Of a stretch of 64,000 nucleotides of DNA, positions 34,844-42,936 are shown piece after piece. Source of the stretch: Myceligenerans pegani (GTDB taxonomy: Bacteria > Actinomycetota > Actinomycetes > Actinomycetales > Cellulomonadaceae); the NCBI RefSeq assembly GCF_014892515.1, contig NZ_JADBGR010000064.1:62001-126000 (forward strand), written 5' to 3'. Each line of letters opens with the position of its first letter. Within the stretch, counting starts at the first letter, position 1. The notes beneath the pieces were generated by a model. The model was not told the DNA's origin and did not search any database. It worked only from the letters and a program-made list of their open reading frames with translations. A program made the position numbers and the translations under genes.

Positions 34844-35863
34844 TCAGCCGCGCGGCGGCGCCGTCGACTCGCGGACCACGAGCTGCGGCACGACGACGCT
34901 CGAGGTGGCGGACCCGTCGCCGGCGACGAGCCGTTCGAGCAGGCCGAACGCCCGTGCGCCGAGGTCCTCGAAGTCCTGGTCGACGGTGGTCAGCGAGGGT
35001 TGCCACATCGCGACCAGAGGTTGGTCGTCGAACCCGACGACGGACACGTCCTGCGGCACGCGCACGCCGCGGTCCGCGAGGGCGCGCATGAGGCCGATCG
35101 CGATCTCGTCGTTGCCGCACAGCACGGCGGTGACGTCGTCCCGGCCGGCGATGCGCTCGCCCCACCGGTACCCGGAGGCGGCGTCCCACTCCGCGTTCAT
35201 GATCGTGGGGACGGTGATGCCGGCGTCGGTGAGCGCGGCCCGCCAGCCCTCGGTGCGCCCCGAGTGCTTGCCCGCGGTGGGTCCGGCGATGTGGTGGACG
35301 CACTCGTGCCCGAGCCGCAGCAGGTAGTCGGTGGCCTGGCGGGCCGCGGTGCGCTCGTCGATGAGCGCCGCGGGGATGCCCCCCGTGCGCCGCGACCCGC
35401 CGCCGGCGACGACGACCGGCAGCCCCTCGGGCAGCATGTGGCGCGCGTTGATCCCGGCGCGGTCGAACTCCAGCACGACCGCCCCGGCGGTCGGGTGGGC
35501 GAGGGCCAGGTCGACGGCGCGCTTGACGTCGTCGTCCTCGCCGGACTCGACCATCGTGATCGTCACCGACATCCCGGCGCGCCGGGCGGCCGTCTCGATC
35601 CCCTGGAGGGTGCGTGCGTAGCCGTAGTTCGCCGTCGCGCCGGACAGCACCGACACCAGCGTGCGCCGCCCCGAGCGCATCGACCGCGCGGCCTCGTTCG
35701 GCCGGTAGCCGAGGCTCTCGACGGCCCGCTGGACCCGCTGGGCGAGTTCCGGGGCGACGTACTTGCTCCCGTTCAGGACGCGCGAGACCGTGGGCACCGA
35801 GACCCGGGCCTCGCGCGCGACGTCGGCGAGGACCGGTGCGCGGTACGGCTTCTGCGTCGTCAT
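34844..35863 (-). CDS. LacI-family transcriptional regulator of the glycan locus
   Basis: The 339-residue regulator has a LacI HTH (VLADVAREARVSVPTVSRVLNG, about residues 11-32), hinge helix, and a periplasmic-binding-protein-like sugar domain (AVLCGNDEIAIGLMRAL, VSVVGFDDQP). TATCCT ends seven bases before the ATG, and an operator-like GGATAAGCGTTCC overlaps that -10, so autorepression is likely. Related sites lie before the importer and the ricin-tailed lyase. A long-hairpin repeat begins five bases after the stop. Confidence 0.92.
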   Translation of the reverse strand: MTTQKPYRAPVLADVAREARVSVPTVSRVLNGSKYVAPELAQRVQRAVESLGYRPNEAARSMRSGRRTLVSVLSGATANYGYARTLQGIETAARRAGMSVTITMVESGEDDDVKRAVDLALAHPTAGAVVLEFDRAGINARHMLPEGLPVVVAGGGSRRTGGIPAALIDERTAARQATDYLLRLGHECVHHIAGPTAGKHSGRTEGWRAALTDAGITVPTIMNAEWDAASGYRWGERIAGRDDVTAVLCGNDEIAIGLMRALADRGVRVPQDVSVVGFDDQPLVAMWQPSLTTVDQDFEDLGARAFGLLERLVAGDGSATSSVVVPQLVVRESTAPPRG

Positions 35864-35870
35864 GCAGGGA

Positions 35871-35887
35871 AGGATAAGCGTTCCACC
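35871..35887. promoter_or_regulatory. LacI-gene operator overlapping its -10
   Basis: GGATAAGCGTTCC overlaps the minus-strand -10 TATCCT (35871-35876), which ends seven bases before the LacI ATG. This implies autorepression. Confidence 0.6.
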
Positions 35888-35893
35888 CTCCGA

Positions 35894-35910
35894 GACGATC
35901 GTTTTCCCGC
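35894..35910. promoter_or_regulatory. LacI-type operator, second site at the LacI gene
   Basis: GACGATCGTTTTCCCGC shares the TTTTCCCGC half with the site before the lyase (reverse complement GCGGGAAAA). Confidence 0.6.
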
Positions 35911-36119
35911 CTGACCACGCCGCCCCGGCCGCCGAGGCGGCGCGCCGGCCGCGGTGGAACGCCGCCTCGGCGATCGCAGGTCGTCGACCTTTGAGGATGC
36001 GGGATCTGCTGGGGGTGTGGCACTATGCCGGGCCGTCGCCGTGCACGCCATGGGCAGGCGGGGTGACCCGCGGGTCACGAGATGGTGACGGAGTCTTGCC
36101 TTCGCCTCGACCCTGTGTA

Positions 36120-36136
36120 GGATAACGATATCCCGC
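36120..36136. promoter_or_regulatory. LacI-type operator upstream of the sugar importer, site 1
   Basis: GGATAACGATATCCCGC contains the perfect palindrome GGATA-ACGA-TATCC. Confidence 0.7.
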
Positions 36137-36217
36137 GAGGGGCGCTCATGGCAGAGCGGCCCACCGAGGGAGGCCGGAACTACCGCGCCGGACTGTCGGC
36201 GGGGTGCCATGAGCCGG

Positions 36218-36235
36218 TGAGAACGATTTCCCGTC
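36218..36235. promoter_or_regulatory. LacI-type operator upstream of the sugar importer, site 2
   Basis: TGAGAACGATTTCCCGTC lies about 50 bases before the solute-binding-protein ATG and matches the local consensus at most positions. Sites 1 and 2 are 98 bases apart, which would permit looping. Confidence 0.65.
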
Positions 36236-36284
36236 CGACGGCGTGACGGGCGTCGTCCACGGGCCGTCTCGAAGGAGAGAGCTG

Positions 36285-37619
36285 ATGAGGACCAACCGCA
36301 CCCGGTGGACGACGATGGGCGTCGCCGCCGCGGCCACCGTGAGCCTGGCCGCCTGCTCGAGCGGCGGATCGGCCGCGGAGCCGGACGAGCCGGCCGAGCA
36401 GGCGGGCCCCGTGTCGATCGAGATCTGGGGCTGGGACGCCGAGACCGGCGAGCAGATCGTCGACGCGTTCAACGAGGCCCAGGACGACGTCGAGGCCGAG
36501 TACGTGCTGCAGGCCAGCAACGTCGCGACGCAGACCAACTTCCAGAACGCCATGGAGGCGGGCTCCGGTGTCCCGTGCCTGGTCCAGGGCTTCGCGCCGC
36601 TGACGACGATGGTCGTCAACGGCTGGGCGCAGGACATCACCGAGTACGTCGAGGGCTCCACGGACCTGTACAACGAGGGCGCGCTCGCCGCGGCGCAGGT
36701 CGACGGCCGGTACTACGGCCTGCCTGCCGGGTCGGACGCACAGTTCTACATGGTGAACCAGAAGACGTTCGACGAGTACGACGTGGAGGTGCCCACCACC
36801 TGGGACGAGTTCGTCGAGGTCGGCCGGGAGCTCAAGAAGGACGGCGTCGACATCACCAACCTGGCCGGTGAGGACCCGACCCCGCTGATGCACCTGGCCC
36901 AGCAGGCCGGCGCCGAGTGGTTCGCGATCGACGGCGACCAGTGGGTGGTGAACTTCACCGACGAGAGGACGCTCGCCGCGGCCGACGTGTTCCAGCAGCT
37001 CATCGACGAGGACATGGTCTCCAACCAGACCTACATGGACCGGCCCGCCCTCTACAAGTACTTCGACTCCGGCAAGATGGCCTCCACGACCACGCAGTGG
37101 TGGTCGCTCACGGGCCTGCAGACCAACATGCCGGACTCCGCCGGCGACTGGACGGCGCACCCGATCCCGCAGTTCGCGGACGCGGCCGCGCCGGTGACCC
37201 CGGGGCGGGCCACCGCGTCGTTCGTGCCCGTCGGCTGTGAGCACCCCGAGGCGGTCGTGGCCTTCCACGACTGGCGCACCACGCCCGAGGCGATCGAGGC
37301 CGGACGCAACGCCGAGACCGGCGCCATCGGCTTCCCCACGCAGATCCCGGACCCGTCCGACTACGTCGAAGAGGTGGTCCCGGAGGGCTTCTTCGCCGAC
37401 GACCAGGCCGCGGCCGACGAGATCGTGTCCGCCCAGACCCACGTGATCGGCAAGTTCGAGCTCGGCCCCAACTACGACGCCTGGTTCCCTGAGTTGCAGG
37501 ACCAGTGGGGCAAGGCGGTCGCCGGCGAGATCACGCTCGAGGAGGCGCTGACCGCGGTGCAGGAGTTCGTCGCCTCGGACCTGGAGAACAAGGGCATCTC
37601 CTACACCGTCGCCGAGTGA
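36285..37619 (+). CDS. Sugar ABC importer solute-binding lipoprotein
   Basis: The 444-residue protein has lipobox LAAC (Cys24) and a family 1 solute-binding fold (VSIEIWGWDAETGEQIVDAFNEAQ, YGLPAGSDAQFYMVNQKTFDEYDVEVPTTWDEF). It binds an oligosaccharide outside the membrane and delivers it to the two downstream permeases. The ATG at 36285 follows AGGAGAG. No ATPase gene is present; actinobacterial importers of this type often share an MsiK-like ATPase encoded elsewhere. Two operator-like sites lie upstream (36120-36136, 36218-36235). Confidence 0.92.
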   Translation: MRTNRTRWTTMGVAAAATVSLAACSSGGSAAEPDEPAEQAGPVSIEIWGWDAETGEQIVDAFNEAQDDVEAEYVLQASNVATQTNFQNAMEAGSGVPCLVQGFAPLTTMVVNGWAQDITEYVEGSTDLYNEGALAAAQVDGRYYGLPAGSDAQFYMVNQKTFDEYDVEVPTTWDEFVEVGRELKKDGVDITNLAGEDPTPLMHLAQQAGAEWFAIDGDQWVVNFTDERTLAAADVFQQLIDEDMVSNQTYMDRPALYKYFDSGKMASTTTQWWSLTGLQTNMPDSAGDWTAHPIPQFADAAAPVTPGRATASFVPVGCEHPEAVVAFHDWRTTPEAIEAGRNAETGAIGFPTQIPDPSDYVEEVVPEGFFADDQAAADEIVSAQTHVIGKFELGPNYDAWFPELQDQWGKAVAGEITLEEALTAVQEFVASDLENKGISYTVAE

Positions 37620-37647
37620 CCCACTGATCCACGAGGGGAGGACGCCG

Positions 37648-38652
37648 ATGTCCGTCAACACGCAAGAGGACCGCGCCGCCGCGCGCGAGCCAGTCCCCGG
37701 CCCGCCACCCGGCGGGCGTCCCAGGGGCGGCTCCTCCCCTCGTGGACGTACCCCGATCTGGAACTGGCGCACCGCGCAGAACGCCAAGGGCGCCTCGCTC
37801 AGCTTCCCGTTCCTGGCAGGCTTCACCCTGTTCGTGATCGTCCCGGTCGCGATGGCCCTGCGCGAGAGCGTCTACACCACGAGGTCCACGGGCGGCCTGG
37901 GCTTCGGTGGCGAGACCGTGTCGTTCGCGGGGCTGGACAACTTCGCCGACGGCTTCGTCGACGGGTCCTTCTGGTCGGGGATGTTCAGGGTGTTCCTGTA
38001 CGCCCTGATCGTGGTCCCGCTGACCCAGGTGCTGAGCCTTGCCCTGGCACTCCTGCTCGACGCCGCGCGACGCCGGGCCGCCGCCCGGTTCCGGGTCGCG
38101 CTGCTGCTTCCCTACATGGTGCCCGGCATCGTCGCGACGATGGTCTGGATCTACCAGTACAGCCCGGTGGTCGGGCCGCTGACCCCGTTCTTCGCGTTCT
38201 TCGGCCTCGACGTGAACTTCTTCTCCAGCTCGATGGTCTGGGTGTCGATGGGCAACCTCGCGGTCTGGAGCGCGCTCGGGTTCACGATGCTGATCCTCTA
38301 CGGGGCGCTCCAGTCCGTGCCCCACGAGATCTTCGAGGCGGCCCGGCTCGACGGCGCGTCCGAGCTGCGCATCGCGTGGTCCATCAAGGTGCCGTTCGTG
38401 CGCGGCTCGCTGGTGCTGACGTCGCTGCTCTCGATCATCGGCACGCTGCAGCTCTTCGACCAGCCCCTGCTGTTCCGGGCCGTCACCCCCGAGACCATCA
38501 CGCGGGACTTCACGCCCGCGATGATGATCTACGACCAGGCGTTCCAGGTGGGCAACCTCAACTACGCCACGGCGCTGTCGGTCATCCTCGCCCTCGTCGT
38601 CGGCGTCGCGTCCGCGATCATCTACCGCTTCATCAACCGGGAAGAGCCATGA
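37648..38652 (+). CDS. Sugar ABC importer permease (MalF/UgpA type)
   Basis: This 334-residue permease has a disordered Pro/Gly-rich N-terminus, six membrane helices and the EAA loop (EIFEAARLDGASELRIAWSIKVPF) that contacts the ATPase. It follows the solute-binding gene by 28 bases with GAGGGGAGG upstream. Its TGA overlaps the ATG of the second permease (ATGA at 38649). Confidence 0.93.
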   Translation: MSVNTQEDRAAAREPVPGPPPGGRPRGGSSPRGRTPIWNWRTAQNAKGASLSFPFLAGFTLFVIVPVAMALRESVYTTRSTGGLGFGGETVSFAGLDNFADGFVDGSFWSGMFRVFLYALIVVPLTQVLSLALALLLDAARRRAAARFRVALLLPYMVPGIVATMVWIYQYSPVVGPLTPFFAFFGLDVNFFSSSMVWVSMGNLAVWSALGFTMLILYGALQSVPHEIFEAARLDGASELRIAWSIKVPFVRGSLVLTSLLSIIGTLQLFDQPLLFRAVTPETITRDFTPAMMIYDQAFQVGNLNYATALSVILALVVGVASAIIYRFINREEP

Positions 38653-39590
38653 GCGACACGACACTCGCACCCGATGCCGCGGCCGACGGGACCACGCGCT
38701 TGCCGGTCCGCCGCCGTCGTCGACGGACCGAGGAGTACTCCTCCGTCGCGGAGGCCCGCGGTTCCTCCCGCTGGGTCGTCCTGGGCGTGCTCGTCGCCCT
38801 GACGCTGTACGCCGTGGGGCCGCTGTGGTGGCTCGTCGTCGCGGCGACGAAGAGCAGGCGAGAGCTGTACACCACCAACGGGCTCTGGTTCAGCGAGTTC
38901 AACCTGTGGGAGAACCTGGCCACGCTGTTCACCTACCAGGACGGGATCTTCGGCCGCTGGCTGTGGAACACCGTCGTGTACGCGGGGCTCGGCTCGCTCG
39001 GCCTGACGCTGGTCGCGCTCGCGGCGGGCTACGGCATCGCCAAGTACCGGTACCGCGGGCGAGGCCTCACGATGGGCCTGATCATCGGGTCCTTCCTGAT
39101 CCCGGGATCGCTGATGATCGTGCCGAGTTTCATCCTCTTCGTGCAGCTCGGCCTCTACGACACGATGTGGGCGATGATCCTGCCCGGGATGTTCGGGTCG
39201 TTCTCCGTCTACCTGGCCAAGGTCTACGCGGAGGGCGCGATGCCGTCGGAGCTCATGGAGGCCGCCCGGATCGACGGCGCGGGGGAGTACCGGATCTTCT
39301 TCTCCATGGGGCTGCGCCTGATGTCCACGGCGGGCGCGACGATCTTCCTGCTGCACTTCGTGGCGTCGTGGAACACGTTCATGTGGCCGCTGGTGTTCCT
39401 CAAGGGCGTCGAGAAGTGGCCCGTGATGCTCGGGATGTACTCCTGGCTGCAGCGCGGCATCGACAGCACCGTGGACCTCACCAGCCTCGTCGTCACCGGG
39501 TCGCTCGTCTCGACCATCCCGATGGTGGTGCTCATGATCGCGATGCAGCGCTACTGGCGCTCCGGCGTCACCATCGGCAGCCTCAAGTGA
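38649..39590 (+). CDS. Sugar ABC importer permease (MalG/UgpE type)
   Basis: The 313-residue permease has six membrane helices and the EAA loop (ELMEAARIDGAGEYRIFFSMGLRLM). It is translationally coupled to the first permease by ATGA. The C-terminus (YWRSGVTIGSLK) has the usual G-x-x-x-GSLK ending of the family. With the upstream two genes it forms one importer lacking only the ATPase. Confidence 0.93.
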   Translation: MSDTTLAPDAAADGTTRLPVRRRRRRTEEYSSVAEARGSSRWVVLGVLVALTLYAVGPLWWLVVAATKSRRELYTTNGLWFSEFNLWENLATLFTYQDGIFGRWLWNTVVYAGLGSLGLTLVALAAGYGIAKYRYRGRGLTMGLIIGSFLIPGSLMIVPSFILFVQLGLYDTMWAMILPGMFGSFSVYLAKVYAEGAMPSELMEAARIDGAGEYRIFFSMGLRLMSTAGATIFLLHFVASWNTFMWPLVFLKGVEKWPVMLGMYSWLQRGIDSTVDLTSLVVTGSLVSTIPMVVLMIAMQRYWRSGVTIGSLK

Positions 39591-39713
39591 CCGCGGACCT
39601 GCCCGGCCGCCGGGCAGGTCCGACCCCACCCCTCCGACGCCGTCACCACGCCGTCGTCCACCCCGCCGCCGGCCCACGCCGTCGGCCCGCTCCACCATCC
39701 TCCGGAGGTTCCC

Positions 39714-40670
39714 TTGACCGTGCCCTCGCACGCCCCGCGCGGCACCATCGCGCCCGGCCTGCTGTTCGTCGACCAGAACGGCGACGTCGCCCAGCTCCAC
39801 GGCGTCGGGATCCAGCGGTACGACGGCGTCTTCTACGCCTGGGGCGAGGACAAGACCCACGGCGGCACGTTCGGCGGAGTGGCGTGCTACTCCTCGCCGG
39901 ACCTGGCGACGTGGACGTTCCTCGGCCACGCGCTGGCGGTCGACGAGACCGTTCCCGACCTCGCGCCCGGCCGGGTGGTCGAGCGCCCCAAGGTGCTGCG
40001 CAACGCGGCGGGGGCCTACGTCATGCTGCTGCACGTCGAGTCCCCGGACTACTCGTACGCCCGGGTCGGCTGGGCGATCTCCGACCGCCCGGAGGGCCCG
40101 TACACGTACCTGCACTCGGAGCGGCCGCTCGGCAACATCAGCCGCGACATCGGCGTCTTCCTGGACGACGACGGCACCGGATACCTGCTCAGCGAGGACC
40201 GCGAGCACGGGCTGCACGTCTACCGCCTCGCGCCCGACCTCCTGTCCGTCGAGGCGATCGTCTCCACGACGCTCACCCCGCCCAGCGACCACCCCGCGGG
40301 CCCGCACGGCTACGAGTCGCCCACGATGATCCGGCACGACGGCCTGTACTACCTGTTCGGGTCCGAGCTGACCGGCTGGTCCACCAACGACAACCAGTAC
40401 GCGACGGCGCCCTCACCCGCCGGCCCGTGGAGCGAGTGGCGGGACTTCGCGCCGCCCGGGTCGGCGACCTACGACTCCCAGGTGTCCGTCGTCGTACCCG
40501 TGCACGGCAGCGAGACGACGAGCCACGTCTACGTCGGCGACCGCTGGAACAGGGACGACCTGTACCACTCCGCGCCCGTGTGGCTGCCGATGCGGGTCAA
40601 AGACGGCCGGGCCGAGCTGGAGTGGCGCGAGTCGTGGACCCTCGACCCGGCGACCGGGGTGATCTCGTGA
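39714..40670 (+). CDS. GH43-family glycoside hydrolase (exo-galactanase-like), cytoplasmic
   Basis: The 318-residue protein is a five-bladed-propeller-like GH43 enzyme with no signal peptide: HGVGIQRYDGVFYAWGEDK, VACYSSPDLATWTFLG, VVERPKVLRNAAGAYVMLLH, IGVFLDDDGTGYLLSED. This resembles the GH43 subfamily of exo-beta-1,3-galactanases, although those are usually secreted. TTG at 39714 is chosen because GGAGG lies at the right distance. Its TGA overlaps the GTG of the GH36 gene, so both act on imported oligosaccharides. Confidence 0.75.
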   Translation: MTVPSHAPRGTIAPGLLFVDQNGDVAQLHGVGIQRYDGVFYAWGEDKTHGGTFGGVACYSSPDLATWTFLGHALAVDETVPDLAPGRVVERPKVLRNAAGAYVMLLHVESPDYSYARVGWAISDRPEGPYTYLHSERPLGNISRDIGVFLDDDGTGYLLSEDREHGLHVYRLAPDLLSVEAIVSTTLTPPSDHPAGPHGYESPTMIRHDGLYYLFGSELTGWSTNDNQYATAPSPAGPWSEWRDFAPPGSATYDSQVSVVVPVHGSETTSHVYVGDRWNRDDLYHSAPVWLPMRVKDGRAELEWRESWTLDPATGVIS

Positions 40671-42886
40671 CCGTCACGCTCCCCGGGCTGCCCGGCGACG
40701 ACGAGCAGTACCTCGAGTGGGGCAACGACGCCGTGCGGCTCGCCGTCGCCCACGGGCCCGGCACCGCGCCGCGGCTCGTCGCGCTGTGGCACACCGGCGA
40801 GCCGCACCCCGACCTGCCCGGGCTGCGGCGCTCCGCCCTGCCCGTGCTGGAGGTCGCGGTGCTCGGCGAGGGCCGGTCGGGCACCTCCGGCAAGCGGCAC
40901 GTCGACGGCGCGGCCGCGCAACGACTGCGCCTGACCGGGCACCGGGAATCGCGCGCCGGCGAGGTGGCACGCCTGGAGCTGGACGTCGCCGAGGACGGGA
41001 CGGGCCTGCGCGCGACCGTCGTCTACGAGGCGGCCGACGGCGTCCCCGTCGTGCGGTCCTGGGCGCGGATCACCGCCGATCGCCCCGCGTCCCTCGACCA
41101 CGCCACCACCGGGGCCCTCGGCGGACTGGGGCACGGGGCGGCCTGGGAGGACGACCTCGTGCTCTGGGAGGCCGCCAACCCGTGGAGCGGGGAGTTCCGC
41201 TGGCGGCGGGCCACGCTCGCCGAGCGCGGGCTGATCGACGTCGGCATGGTGCGCCACGGCCAGGTCGGGTCCAAGAACCGCGTGACGCTGACCTCCACCG
41301 GCGCGTGGTCCACCTCCGAGCACCTGGCCCAGGGGATCGTCGAGGACACGCGGACGGGCCGCATGGTGGCCTGGCAGGCGGAGACGAACGGCGGCTGGCA
41401 CGCCGAGCTGGGCGACCGGTACGACGACGTCTACCTGCTGGTCACCGGCCCGACGGCGGCGGAACACCAGTGGGCGGGGAAGGTGGGGCCCGACGCCGAC
41501 GCCGACGCGACGCGCGACGCCGCCTTCGACACCGTGCCCGTCGGCCTCGCTGTCGTCCCCGGCGCCCCCGGCGGGCGGGAGGAGACGTTGGCCGCCCTCG
41601 CCGCCGCGCTGACCACCCACCGGCGTCGCACCCGCCGCGAGCACCCGGACCACGAGCGCCTGCCCGTGATCTACAACGACTTCCTCAACGGGCTGATGTC
41701 CGACCCGACGACCGAGCGCGTCCTGCCCCTCGTCGAGGCCGCGGCGGACCTCGGCGCCGAGTACTACGTGATCGACGCCGGCTGGTACGACGACGAGTCC
41801 GGCGGCTGGTGGGACTCGGTCGGCGCCTGGGAACCCTCGACCAACCGGTTCCCCGGCGGCGGGCTCGCCGCCGTGATCGACCGCATCCGGGAACTGGGCA
41901 TGAAGCCGGGGCTGTGGCTCGAGCCCGAGGTGGTGGGCGTGCGCAGCCCCGTCGCCCGGGAGCTGCCGCCGGAGGCGTTCTTCCGGCGGGGCGGGGAGCG
42001 GGTCGCCGAGTGGGGCCGGTACCAGCTCGACCTGCGGCATCCGGCCGCCCGGGCGCACCTGGACGGCGTCGTGGACCGGCTGGTGGGAGAGTTCGGCCTG
42101 GCGTACCTCAAGCTCGACCACAACGTGGACATCGGGCCGGGGACGGACGCCGGGGGAGCGGAGCCCGCGGGCAACGGCCTGCTGGAGCACGGCCGCGCCG
42201 TGCTCGCGTGGGTCGGCGCCGTCATGGATCGCCACCCCGGTGTGGTCGTCGAGGGCTGCGCGGCGGGCGGGTCCCGCACCGACGCGGCCGGCGGAGCCGT
42301 GTTCCCCGTGCAGTCCCTGACCGACCAGCAGGACTTCCGGCTCGTGCCGCCGATCGCCGCCGCCGCGCCGCTCGTGATCCCGCCCGAGCAGGCGGGCGTG
42401 TGGGCGTCGGTGGACGGCGCGATGCCGCCCGAGGAGATCGCGTTCTCCCTGGTCACCGCGATGCTCTCGCGCGTCCACCTGGCCGGCCGGATCGACACGC
42501 TGGACGCGGTGCAGCGGGCGGCCGTCCGTGAGGCGCTGGAGGTGCATCGCGGCCTCCGGGCGGCAATGGCCCGCTCCGTCCCGGTCTGGCCGCTCGGCCT
42601 GCCGGGCTGGCGCGACCCGTGGGTCGCGCTGGGCGCCCGCGACGACGCGGACCTGTACCTGGCCGTATGGCGCCGCTCCGACGACGACGGCGGCTGGGCG
42701 GGCCCCGACAGCGTCCGCCTGCGCCTGCCGGGTCTCGTCGCCACGGGCGACGCCGAGGTCCTGTACCCGACCTGGGCGGGGGCGTCCGCCGTCGTCGTCG
42801 ACGGGGGAGCGGCCCTGGAGGTCAAGCTTCCGGCGCCCCTGTCGGCCCGCCTCCTCCGCCTCCGGGTGGCAGACCGTCCCGAATGA
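40667..42886 (+). CDS. GH36 alpha-galactosidase, cytoplasmic
   Basis: This 739-residue enzyme has an N-terminal beta-sandwich, a catalytic barrel (YYVIDAGWYDDE, MKPGLWLEPE) and a C-terminal beta domain. The nucleophile is Asp484 in YLKLDHN and the acid/base is Asp539 in EGCAAGGSRTD, as in GH36 retaining alpha-galactosidases. Length fits the family. No signal peptide. GTG at 40667 overlaps the GH43 stop (GTGA). It should remove terminal alpha-galactose from imported oligosaccharides. Confidence 0.88.
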   Translation: MTVTLPGLPGDDEQYLEWGNDAVRLAVAHGPGTAPRLVALWHTGEPHPDLPGLRRSALPVLEVAVLGEGRSGTSGKRHVDGAAAQRLRLTGHRESRAGEVARLELDVAEDGTGLRATVVYEAADGVPVVRSWARITADRPASLDHATTGALGGLGHGAAWEDDLVLWEAANPWSGEFRWRRATLAERGLIDVGMVRHGQVGSKNRVTLTSTGAWSTSEHLAQGIVEDTRTGRMVAWQAETNGGWHAELGDRYDDVYLLVTGPTAAEHQWAGKVGPDADADATRDAAFDTVPVGLAVVPGAPGGREETLAALAAALTTHRRRTRREHPDHERLPVIYNDFLNGLMSDPTTERVLPLVEAAADLGAEYYVIDAGWYDDESGGWWDSVGAWEPSTNRFPGGGLAAVIDRIRELGMKPGLWLEPEVVGVRSPVARELPPEAFFRRGGERVAEWGRYQLDLRHPAARAHLDGVVDRLVGEFGLAYLKLDHNVDIGPGTDAGGAEPAGNGLLEHGRAVLAWVGAVMDRHPGVVVEGCAAGGSRTDAAGGAVFPVQSLTDQQDFRLVPPIAAAAPLVIPPEQAGVWASVDGAMPPEEIAFSLVTAMLSRVHLAGRIDTLDAVQRAAVREALEVHRGLRAAMARSVPVWPLGLPGWRDPWVALGARDDADLYLAVWRRSDDDGGWAGPDSVRLRLPGLVATGDAEVLYPTWAGASAVVVDGGAALEVKLPAPLSARLLRLRVADRPE

Positions 42887-42936
42887 CGAACCAACGGCGC
42901 AGCCGACGGCCGGCTGCGCCAGGAAAGGGGAGATCG

